Assembly (NCBI GenBank): GCA_037178855.1
Contig: JASJZC010000002.1
Location: 6,522,501 to 6,586,500, forward strand
Length of the DNA: 64,000 nt
Direction of reading: 5' to 3'
Source of the DNA: Oscheius sp. JU75
Taxonomy: Eukaryota; Nematoda; Chromadorea; Rhabditida; Rhabditidae
This document shows, in pieces, positions 1 through 10,010 of this stretch (positions are counted from its first letter, which is position 1; each line of letters starts with the position of its first letter). The notes under the pieces are model-generated. The model made no database searches. It was not told the origin of the DNA and was given only the letters and a program-made list of their open reading frames with translations. The translations under genes were made by a program, and so were the position numbers.

Positions 1-1395
1 GTTTGCAGCACGAGGACGAAAACGGGAAGGGTTGCTGGTGGCTATACATGTTGAGCTGACTCATTACGACTGTTTTTGAACACGCCATTTGTGAGTCAAC
101 TTTATTGACACTAATTGCCTAGAGAGAGGGTGTAGGGACAGGTACAGTGAACAGTGAGACAGAGAGACACAAAGACAGAGAGACAGCGAGATACAGAGAC
201 ATTGAGAGACAGACAGACACATAGACACACATACACCGAACTCTGCAAATCCCGTAGTATGTACTATTTACTCACTGGGCGGGTACAAACTTTGTAACAC
301 TTTGATAGTTTACCCGCGTCCTTGCGCACTCTGTTAGCCAACGATTAGCTGCTCTTTTTGTGACGTCTTCCACCCTCTCTCGAAAAGTGTCAACGCGACC
401 CCTTTTGTGCTCGTCCCAGACGCTGTGCAAATAACCAGGAAAACGTTCCCAGAAGGCTAAATGAGTCTTTCAATCAGCAAATAATGAGAGTAATTGGGAA
501 GTGGGAAAAAATCTGCCATGGTAACAGGACAGCAGTCGACTTTATGACGGATCGAGAACAAGCAAAAAGCGGCGAAGGAACAGCTGGGAGTGCACGACAG
601 CTGGGTTCGATGAGGAATATGAGATCTGTCTCTGAGGAGGAAGGGCGAGAGGGAAAGATAGGAATAGTCTAGAGAAAAAGGCAGCCTGTCTAGACGTCTG
701 CTGAGAACTGTTTCTGCACTCTTCGTGCTGTGAACTCTCTACAGTATGTCATAGAGGGAGAGAGAGAGACTCAGAGACGGAGAAAGTTTGAAAGTGTGTT
801 CGTCGAGGGCAATTATCCCCTTCTAATCAGGTAGGAATATTGTATTGGGCTGGGAAGGTCGCGCCACCTTCTCATTAGCTCAAATGGCGTGTGAATATTT
901 CGCAAGAAACATATGGGTTGCCCTGACAACACACAGTCACAACAGCTGGCGAAATAGTTACTTAATTGGCTGAGAGAAAAATCAGAGAAAATCACATATG
1001 ACTCTTTATTGAGAAAAGGAAAACCCTTGGTTAGCCGGGGAATCTGAATATTTGGCCGTCAGGCAGGCCGTCTCTTCTGGCAAAGTTGATTACGTCCTTT
1101 TCGAAACTCTTCGAACCGCAGACAGCTAGCTGAAAAAGGATTGGAACCCTTTCGGAAGCCACTTTTTCTGTCCTAGTTCCTCTTCATGCACTGCACTTCT
1201 TTTTGAACTTAATAATGTTCTGCAAAACTGTAGAGCGGATCGAGAGCTAAATTGTAGAACATTGCAGTACATCAAAAGTTGGAAATTTATGTCTTCGACT
1301 AGAAAAGTGGGTTGAAAAATGTCCCGTACTGTGAACTGTGGCGCAAAATTTTTGCAATAGGTTCGAGTTGATCACATAATATCCGTGAGCAACTT
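1..1395. other. Gene-free stretch with microsatellite and a small foldback
   Basis: I see no convincing coding exon here. Positions about 124-232 form a degenerate GAGACA/GACAGA microsatellite. A short imperfect hairpin at 1214-1263 belongs to the dispersed foldback family described separately. The few open frames are short and lack splice or family support. Confidence 0.5.
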
Positions 1396-2826
1396 TCAAC
1401 AACGCGACCCTATACATACTTCAACTAAACGACCACTTCCGTTGCTCGTTTCTTCTGCCGCAAAACACACTCTCTGTCTTTGTGACTCTAAATCACAGTG
1501 TAAGATGCCACACTGGTAGAGTAGCTCATTATTCGGCTCCTCGATTCCCCGGAGGAAATAATAATCCCGTCGAGGAGGGGATAATCTTACCCGAAGACCG
1601 TCGTGGTCGGGATTGCAAAATGTGGTCAGCAGGGAGTGGAAGATTTCCTCCTTGAGACGACTACCAGGATGAACTTGGGCGAGATAGGGGAGGGTGGTTG
1701 GTTTCTGGAAACACGGGAATATAGTAGACAGAGAGAAAGAGAGAGAGAGACAGAGCGACTGAGAGGCAGACAGATAGTAGACAGAGACTGAGAGACTAAA
1801 GGACAGAGACAGTGGCAGGAACCCACTAACCTCCGGGCTCGAAGTAACTACGTGAACTGTAAAGTTCCAATGCTTCGTCCACTTGTCGATCAGTTCCTTG
1901 AAGAGTACATCCTCCTCACTTCTCACACAGTAGACCAGTTGGACTCTGAACTTTCTCTTTGGTTCCCACTGTCACTGTCACGCACCTCAAATCACAAACG
2001 TCTTCATCCAGAAGAGACTGAATGATTCTAATAAACGGGGCAATTCCAGTTCCGGCTGCGTAGCATTGCAAGAAGGAAGATTTCTGAATTCAGAGGATCT
2101 AGTGAGTCGATGTACTCATTCTACGTTTTGGCTAAGAATTTTAAATATGGATCCGGGTTTTTCAAACAGAGGTCAGAATTTGCCACCACATGTGCTTATG
2201 ACGCGGGCTTTACGTGCAAGCCTGTCACTCAACCGCGTAATTTTAGACAAAACTTGAGACATATTCGAGGAAATCATGAACTCTCTGTCTCTCTCTCTTT
2301 TATCACTCTGTTTCTCTGTCTCTATGTCTCTATGTTCCTCTGTCTCTCTGTCTCCTAGTTCATACCGTTCTTTGTCCTCTCCCATCCCTGACTCATTTCT
2401 TCTTTCGGTCACGCCATGTCCCATCATTGTCTTACATCGTGTCCAGTCATCGTCCTACTCATCTCTTTGTCTATGAGAAAAAGCCAAGGGAGCAAAGGGT
2501 CGAAAGCCTAGGGAGGGAACAGCTGCCAGTCGCGGAACTTATTCATGAGAACATACCTTGATCCAGTCGCCGTGACCGGGAAGAAAGGGACCGAGCCATT
2601 CCACAGTCGTTTCTAGGGTCCACTGTCTGGCCAACTTTGTGAATTTGCCGGTATCATAGAGCTGGAAATGGGTATGCTGACAGTGCAAATGATGAAGATT
2701 TGAATGGTGAAACAACAGAACATGTCCGATAACTAATAGTCTACCTTGATCGGAACCTGGAAAGACGTCGCAGAAACAGAAGTAGGAGTGTACTGTCTGG
2801 ACATATGATGACCATTCGTGGACACC
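1396..2826 (-). CDS. NADH-cytochrome b5 reductase-like flavoprotein (5' end not resolved)
   Basis: Four well-joined exons, read right to left, encode the FAD- and NAD-binding core of the ferredoxin-reductase superfamily. Exon 2745-2826 carries the FAD motif RQYTPTS. Exon 2557-2661 carries LYDTGKFTKL and VEWLGPF, typical of the flavin domain. Exon ~2023-2080 carries CYAAGTGIAPF, the pyridine-nucleotide loop. Exon ~1835-1980 carries VQLVYCVRSEEDVLFKELID and a following VHVVTSSPE strand. All four joins keep frame and use GT..AG introns, one only about 40 bp long. The family transfers electrons from NADH through FAD to heme or other acceptors. The closest overall pattern is CYB5RL/CYB5R4-like. 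The N-terminal part lies somewhere in 2830-3480 but I could not fix its exons. The last exon (to the stop at 1396, with LLYQCG) is a weaker match to the family's terminal CGP motif, so the 3' end is uncertain. Confidence 0.72.
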
Positions 2827-3504
2827 CTGAAACAGAAACATCAGTTTCATATCAAATCTTCTGGGTCTGGTCCAATCCATATCACTAACTCCCTACGGGT
2901 AAACCTTTAAAATTGATTTGACGCTGTGACAGTACAGAGGAGAAATGGTTAGCAGACAGTAAAAGAAGAATTTATTTTCGAGGTTTTCGAGATGGTCTTG
3001 AATTGAAACTATTCTAGAGAACGCTGGAGAGAGAGAGAGTACAAGATAAAATTTCTTTAAAATTTCTGGCTGCCAAAACGGACAGGAAATCTTGAGTTCG
3101 TACCATAGAGACGTAGGAGGAACTGTATCTCTGCCTCCCTGTTGTCACTTAAAGAACAGGAGAGCTTTGAAACCAGGAAACTGAACAGATGAGGATGTAC
3201 AAAAGGAAAGGAAAAGAAGGACAAGATTAAAGTTTTATTGTACTCGTCTAAGCATCTACAAAGTCTCGATGGCAAAGAGCTGCTGCCGTATGAGTAAGCC
3301 GGATCTCTATGTGTGCGTGACTCTGATCTTCCTGTTCTCCGTGCCATTTAAAGAAAACAATGGTGAAATAAAAAGAAAATCTGTAGCTGTCCTGTCTAGA
3401 ACTCTTAGGTATGACTGAAGATGGGACGAGTTAACGCGATTTCTCGAAGGAATTCGTGAAACTGAACTACACCAAGCGCCTCGCCAAGAACCAAGAACCT
3501 CATG

Positions 3505-3925
3505 TTAGCACTGAAAAGACTGCAGATCGGGATTCGTGTCGTTCCTCCAGACAAAGATGTACTCTTGTTTGATGTTCACACGACGGTCGAGATCGTTCAT
3601 CCTGTGTTCATCCTCAGCCATTCTCCGACATACACCTCCGCGAGTCACTGTCAGTCGAACGGCAGAGATGGTATTGGCACAGTCAAAGGCAAATTTTGGA
3701 AAAAATTGCTTCATCCGATCCGTTGAGCACAATGACCTTCTTGCAATCTCGGAGTATGGCCTTGTAGTTGGGATGAAGACTGCGCGAGCCAGCTGTGAGC
3801 ACAATATCCGACGGTTTGACCATGCTCATGAAGCCGACCAAGCTTTTGCTGTATTTCTGCAGATCGCAGACATCGACATCGAACCCCAACAGCTGAAAAT
3901 TCTGGGTCACTAGCTCGGCACAGTT
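3505..3925 (-). CDS. Unrecognised protein, 3' part, with a possible one-base frameshift
   Basis: A coding-like stretch on the minus strand starts after an acceptor near 3925 and begins HRLNCAELVTQNFQLLGF. It continues through SDIVLTAGSRSLHPNYKAIL to VIVLNGSDEAIF. It then meets a run of six T (about 3699-3704) where the frame is lost. Removing one T would let the frame run on (KFAFDCANTISAVRLTVTRG) to a stop at about 3505. No intron of plausible size fits there; the only GT..AG option is 28 bp. So this is a sequencing slip, a very small intron, or a pseudogene. I do not recognise the family. It lies between the glycosyltransferase and the reductase on the same strand and could be the middle member of a three-gene cluster. 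The start codon was not found. Confidence 0.4.
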
Positions 3926-4200
3926 GAGTCGATGTCTGAACCACCTTGATTTCCGGATACTATATCTATTCGATGTCTTGAAAAAAAACTGCTTCCTTTC
4001 AAGAAAGCCTTCTCTCGCGATACTCAAACTCTCAAAAAACATTTATTATCGAAGAAATATCACAGTCACAATGGAACTACATAAGCGGACAAGTAAGGCA
4101 CCTAATTTTACCCATTTTGTGTTCGGAGGGGGCAGAATTTGTAAAAAGCAATCTTGTTAAGGAGGGAAAGACGGAGACTCGACTTGAGTGAAGAGGAGAT

Positions 4201-5800
4201 CTACATGGTAATCATGAGAATGTAGCCGACTAGAGGAAGGTAGGGTTTCAGGTAGGGACCAATGATCGGAGTCCAGAGCATGCAGTCCACAATCTTCCAG
4301 TAGACCTTAAACTGGAAGCGACCCCAGGAGGGGAAGAGACGTGTGGAGGTATAGCTCACGTCCACACGACCCTCTTCCATTCTCCTACGCGCTGATTCCA
4401 CCTGAAGAGTGTGAACAGTCTCTCTGAGAAAAACTGACTCTTTCCGGGAAACATGTCCCATTGTTGTCGGTGAAATGGAATCCAAATCGGCCCAATTGCA
4501 TTAGTTTCGAGCCACCGTCTGTCTCACAATCTAGTTGCATGATGTAGGGAGGATCCTTCTGCTCGGTGTACATCCATTCCCAGGAGTGTCCAATCCTGAT
4601 CTCAGAAGGTAAAGGCACGGTCTACCTCTGTCTCTCAGTCTCTCTTTTTCTCTGTCTCTCTATCTCTCTATCCCTCTATCTCTTCGAACATACTCGTGAG
4701 GAATGTAGGCACATCTGGGACTTCCCCAAGTGTGGCACTGATGAATCATGATTCCCATGTCCGGAGTGTACCAATGTGCGAGTTTATCGCTCAATCGTTC
4801 CCAAAACTTCAGGGTATCGTTGTTGGCTCGAATGAAGAAATTGGCTCCTGAAAGGAAAACATAACCAGGAAGAAGAAAAACGCACCGTTGACCCATTCCG
4901 CACGACGGCTCCCGCTATTGATACCGAGCTGATCGAAGATGGCGTCGTAGCTCTGATTGTCTTCCAGCTTCAGATCAAACAAATTTCGCCTCCAGAAGGT
5001 GTCCTGCTGCATCATCCAGAACGACTTGCCGCGACGAAGAAGACTGACAGCCAGGTTGGCTCGTAAAAGGTAGATAGTCTGATAGGGTCCCTCTGCGAAA
5101 GAGAACGGCTTCTGAAGATTTCTGATCATTTTGGGATTCATCTCAAGGCTTCCCTAATTCCTCAGGGACAGCCAAAAGATTTTTGCAGATCGAATCCGAG
5201 TTGCTCGGATCTGTAGTCTCTTACCGACTGCGCTATTAAGGCAAAGCGGCGCGCAGTTTTGATCAGATACATAATCGAATGTGGATATCAAAAAACAAGT
5301 AGAAACAAAGAACTCACATAAAGACTGGGAGTAGGCCAGTGGAATTGTCTGATGTGGGGATATTTCTGTCGAAGCTGGTCCCGGGCCACTGTGTCCAGCG
5401 TCACGAAGATGAATCGCTCATGTGCTCCCTCCAAAGTTCCGGTATTACACAAGAAGTTGTAGGTCATATTCAGAGCGTACTGATTAAGCAGAAGGAAGGC
5501 TGGTGGTCGAGTAAATTCTCGATCCAGCATATCTACCAAGTCCTCGAATTCCGCGGACTTCTCTATTGAATCGACACTGACAGTGTGACTGTTTTGCTTC
5601 ACGTAGCGGACAGCAATGATGGCATTAGACGTCTTTCGGAGGACCAGAAGACCGAAGATGAACCAGAAACTGTAGAAGAAGGTCAGACCGATGAGCCAGA
5701 TAGTCTTCTTCCAATTCGAGGAAGAAGGTTTAACAGGGGAGACGGGTCTTTGGACCGTCTCTGACGTAGAGACTTGCGGCACACGCCGCCTCACTTCCAT
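4201..5800 (-). CDS. Type II membrane nucleotide-diphospho-sugar transferase (Golgi type)
   Basis: Five exons (5318-5800, 4886-5111, 4690-4847, 4439-4621, 4201-4401) add up to 1251 bp, or 416 residues. A short cytoplasmic tail is followed by one membrane helix (about residues 31-54, IWLIGLTFFYSFWFIFGLLV), so the protein is a type II membrane enzyme. The lumenal part matches the nematode Nucleotid_trans family (PF03407): ALNMTYNFLCNT, FIFVTLD, GPYQTIYLLRANL, and FWMMQQDTFW in place of the usual acid-rich metal site, then WVNGANFFIRA. The expected DxD-like acid pair is weak (QQDTFW), so activity is not assured. A hydrophobic stretch near the C-terminus is also unusual. The ATG at 5800 sits just after a TTTCAG acceptor. 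Intron 4 is only 37 bp. The first intron holds a tRNA-like relic. Confidence 0.82.
5184..5243 (-). other. tRNA-like relic in a glycosyltransferase intron
   Basis: The minus strand reads TAGCGCAGTCGGTAAG (A-box-like) and, about 30 bp on, GGATTCGATC (B-box-like). The whole is shorter than a normal tRNA gene and the acceptor stem does not pair well, so it is a relic or tRNA-derived element, not a clear gene. Confidence 0.45.
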
Positions 5801-8800
5801 GCCTGAAAGAGTGGGAATGTGAGATAGAGAGAAAGAGAGACAGATAGATAGAGAGACAGTGAGACGGAGAGTAGAGAAAGATTATCAGCTGTGACCAATG
5901 ATCGGAATGGGAAAAAGGTGAGAGAATTGTGTGACCATTTACGGTGTGTGAAGAGTTGTGTGAAGGTCACGATGGATTAGAGGATGACCCGTTTCCACTT
6001 GTCCAAAGCGGAAGAATCGGACGATCACTTTAAATGGAAGGAACTTTCAGAGGGTTATATGAAACTAGACAGTAGTAAGAAATGTACTGTAAGAGGGAAA
6101 AGAAAAAAAGGGCTGTCTGGGAGATCCAGAGCGGCGATGATTATCTTCCGAAAAGTTTCTGTACTTGACACGGAAGGGGGGAAGGAGGAGGGGCTTGTTG
6201 AACTCAATGATGCGTTTGAGGACCTGAATTCGGACAAAGGGAGAAAAGAGGATTGTGTCGTACTCGAGAGACGAAAACATGGAAGAATCTCTAAGTCTGT
6301 AGCAACAAGAGGTTCGGAATAGCTTGACCACTAGACATCCATCTGCAGAGAGACTTTACTAGAACACGGTAAAAGTTTGGAAAAGAGAAAAAGAACCAAC
6401 TAATCTTGAAAGGAAGTGACCTCTAGGTTCGGTACAAGCCACGGGAAGACAGACGAATAGGAGACGGGAAGATCTGTCGACGAGTCGTTAAAAGCATCTC
6501 GGGTAGAATAACTCGAGTAACTACAGAATTAGGCATGACAGGCAGTGACAAGTTGAGATAAAAAATCTCTGCCGGATTTGAGTAATTTGTCAAATCCTGT
6601 TATGCCTAATCTACATCTGTTTGGAGTTATTAAGGGTATTCTCACCGATGCTCGACTCGTTGTCAGATCTTATCTTCTACTCTACTCGTCAGTGGCTACT
6701 ACCACAATTTTTGCATCACCGGATCGGATACTCAGAAAGTTCTCTGGGCTCACCGAAACTTTCGTCTGTCTATTAGTGACTCTACTGTAACTGTCTCTCT
6801 GCGTTTGCGCCTCTATGTCTCTTAGTCTCTCTTTTATTTGTTTTCTTTGCATCTCTGCCTCTCAATCTCATTGCCAAGCTGTCTTCTAGTTTCTCAGTGT
6901 CTCTCCCTCTCCCTCTCTTCCTTTCGCTTTGTTGCTTCGTCTCTCTCTCTCACCCTCTCTGTCTATCTGTCGCTCTGTCCCTTTTCGCTGTCTCTCTATC
7001 TCTTCGTCTCTCTATCTCTCTCTTACTCTGTCTGTAGCAACAAAAGAAATTCGGCAAACAGTGACCACTAGCAATCAATCTGCACCAGTTTTGAACCTGT
7101 TCCATCAAACTAACTCAGCCCGCCATACATCTCGCCTTTTTAGGCAAGTACTTTAGATAGAACCCTAATGTATTCTGAGTCAAAAAAGTTCGCAAAGAGT
7201 ATTAGAGACATGAACCGCCGTCTCTAATTGCCAGCCACGCGACCCTTACTCGTCTCGCCCTGTAAACAGCCTTTTTGACCCGAAAGGACAATAATTGAGA
7301 GCAATAATAGATCCCGAAAAGTGGTCGGACTGAAATGGGAAGAGGAAAAATATCTCATTCTGAAGTAGCAAAGAAAATACAAAAGGATGAGGAACAGACA
7401 CAGAGAAAGAGAGGAAACTGTTTTCAGGTGCCAGCCGGTTCTGACTTCAATTGCGGCGGGGCAGAGAGACGACCCTTGTGAGACATGTAACTGATGATGC
7501 TGGCTGGTCAAGCGGTGAAAAGTGTCCAATAGTAGGGAGAGAGATAGAGACAGACGTTTTGAAAGTTCTTGAGAGCCAAAGTGGGTCAAAGTAGCATGAG
7601 AAGAAGGTCAATGAGGACATCGGTTGCAAACAGAAAGATAGCCAATGGGCACTAACTCTTACTAAAAGATACGAAAAGGTAATGAGAACTATAGGAGACA
7701 GAGAGAGAGGTTGTCCTTGATACGGGACGACAGTTTCCGCAATCCTCGTCCGCGATATCGATGTGGTCCAGTGATTACAGCAGGCTCCTGTGTCCCCGTT
7801 GACCCCGAAAATGGCCAGCCTAGGGGGCGGAGAGAGACAGAGAGACAAATTTTAAGCGGATTCTGCCAAATGAGTCCTTGTGTATGGAGTAAATGAGGAT
7901 TTGTTGGCATTTATCCTCTTTTGGGGTACCTGGTACTACCGGTCAACAATTGGAAAGAGTCCGAGTTGAAGGTCATAGTCTTGTTTAGCACAAATTCGGC
8001 ATATAATCACAAAGAACATCAATAAAAGTACAGTATCCTTTAAAAGAATTTGAAAATGTGGGTCCCGCGCGGAAAAGAAAGACTGGCGGCAATAGCAAGC
8101 GCCTTGCGCTCACTTCTTCCCAATTTCCTCACAGCTGATCGTTTTCTTTTCCTTTTTTCCTCGTTTTCAGTGCTATGAGTATTTTCTCCGCTTAACTGAG
8201 CTAAATTACTGTCTTTTGCATGTGGGAAAACCTTTATAAAAGTACGTCGGTGGTATAAGAAGTAGGAATGTTGACATCTTTGACACACCACACCTTTTTT
8301 ACGTCTTTCTATATGACTTTCGTCGAATACTTGTTTATATGTCTCATGCAGCTGTTGAACACGTCAAACCAGCCTAGAATTATCTCAAATCACTGTTGAA
8401 CACATTAAAATAACTGCAAGTTGCTCTTGAACCCTTGCTTCCCTTATTTACTCTCTATTCTTCCCATTTCTCCATTCTTCTTTCTGTCAAATAATACAGC
8501 TCTTTAATCGTCTTATACACGTTTAGATACTCTAAAAACGAGTGAAATGGAAAAGAATAGGTAAAATGGACTCTTTTGTCCATAAACCATTCCTATTAGC
8601 ATCTTTCACTCTTTTCTTGGTTCCTTTCGTTCATTAGCCACTTTAAGCCTGCTTATGAACACAGCGAACTGCTTCCGAGTCAAGGAAAAAGGTACTCTAA
8701 AGATAGAAGTGAAGAGAATTGTCGTAGGGCATGGAAACTACCAAAAGTGTTTAAGGGACACTTTCTTTTAATATTTTTCCCATCTTCTCCGCTCAATCTT

Positions 8801-8829
8801 ACGCTATTTTTTCAGGTAAAAACGCCAAG
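5801..8829. other. Gene-poor intergenic stretch
   Basis: About 3 kb lie between the transferase start and the RNA phosphatase start. I found no exon set with family support. It holds GACAGA/CTCTGT microsatellite at 5820-5880 and 6790-7040, and a large foldback at about 6425-6715. The divergent promoters of the two flanking genes must lie here but no clear element is visible. Confidence 0.5.
6425..6715. repeat. Foldback (inverted-repeat) element, family A copy 1
   Basis: The left arm (about 6430-6562), reverse-complemented, matches the right arm (about 6578-6710). Shared blocks are TGCCTAAT, AGTTATT, TTCT(A/C)ACC, GATGCT, CGACTCGT, CAGATCTT and GTGGCT, in the same order. Related sequences occur near 38.4, 41.7 and 56.2 kb. 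The arms are diverged. This is the layout of a MITE or foldback transposon. Confidence 0.6.
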
Positions 8830-9840
8830 ATGGGTCACTATGACCGGCGTAGGAACAAGGGTAGTGGGATACCTGATCGGTAAGTCTTTTTTCCTAAAAA
8901 AAAAAAAAACTACGCTTTTTCCTATTCAGATGGCTAAACTATGACGCTGTAGGTAGAGATATCGAGGGAACGCGGTTCGTGCCCTTCAAGACCCCGCTCG
9001 ATTCGCGATTCTTCCAAAACAACGGCGAGCTTCATCCCGATGACTATTTTGACGTCCGCACGATAATTTCTTACGTACTTTTTATTTGAAAACCGTGTGA
9101 AAATAGATGTTTTAAGGCACGCGACGCTGGAAAACGGATTGGACTCGTGATCGACCTTACAAACACGGATCGCTATTACAACAAGGCCGAGTGGAGAGAC
9201 CACGACGTTGAATACATGTCAGTTATGCCTTTTTTGTATAAGTTATACATTTCGCAGAAAAATAAACTGTCCGGGACACGAGGTCAACGGCCGCGAGGAC
9301 ATAGTCGAGCAGTTCATCGGCCATGTGGACGAGTACTTCACCCGGCGAAAAGACGACTCCCTGATCGGAGTCCACTGCACTCACGGTCTTAACCGCACCG
9401 GATACTTGATATGTCGTTACTTGATCGATAGAATGGACTGGACCGCCGTCAATGCCATTAGTAGTGAGTTTTGAGATTTTTTTTCTTTGCAACAGGTTTT
9501 GTGACCAAGATACCGTGAAAAGATAATCTGGCTGAAAACAAACCCCATGTATACCAGCATCTTTCAGAGTTCGAATATTACCGCGGCCACCCGATTGAAC
9601 GCGGATTCTATAAAAAGAGTCTCTACGATGCCTACATGCGCAAAACGGTTTGCTTACCCCTTTTTCCAGTCCCAAATCTCGCTTCAGAGCCCAGTTGACA
9701 GCACGGATTCATCCTCGTCCAGCAGCGAAGCCCCGAGCTTTAGAAAGCCGAGAATAGCGGAAAAGGAGGAGAAGATCACGGAGAGGATAGTCTTCCCCGA
9801 CCCCGACGAAGTCCCCCCTCTCCCCGAAAACTTTGCCTAA
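8830..9840 (+). CDS. pir-1: RNA 5'-triphosphatase/diphosphatase, DUSP11/PIR-1 type
   Basis: Six exons (8830-8879, 8930-9074, 9117-9217, 9258-9463, 9568-9647, 9688-9840) give 735 bp and 244 residues, all joins in frame. The protein starts MGHYDRRRNKGSGIPDRWLN and has GTRFVPFKTPL, then GLVIDLTNTDRYY, and the catalytic loop HCTHGLNRTGYLICRYLID. That loop is the HCxxGxNRTG signature of the RNA-directed cysteine phosphatases (DUSP11, C. elegans PIR-1, capping-enzyme triphosphatase domain). These remove phosphates from the 5' end of RNA through a cysteine intermediate. There is no guanylyltransferase domain, so it is PIR-1-like and not a capping enzyme. The C-terminal tail is serine-rich and acidic. 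Introns are 40-104 bp. A TTTTTTCAG acceptor lies 14 bp before the ATG. GTSF1 follows on the same strand 170 bp after the stop. Confidence 0.93.
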
Positions 9841-10010
9841 TACCCTTACCCCGTTTTATGTGCCCCTCATTTGTAATATTTGTCGTTGTCCTCGTTTATT
9901 TACAGACAAAATAACAGATTCTGTTACTATGTTTTTGACGAATTTGAATGGAATTTTCCCTCTAATTATTTCGAATTTATAACACTTTCTGACTAAAGCT
10001 AGAGCCCAAA

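Noticed and set aside
5984-6322. 112-codon open frame, lysine- and glutamate-rich
   Set aside because: Composition follows the purine-rich DNA. There is no homology and no acceptor at a start codon.
6578-6790. Open frame of 70 codons on the plus strand
   Set aside because: It is the right arm of the foldback at 6.4-6.7 kb and has no splice or family support.
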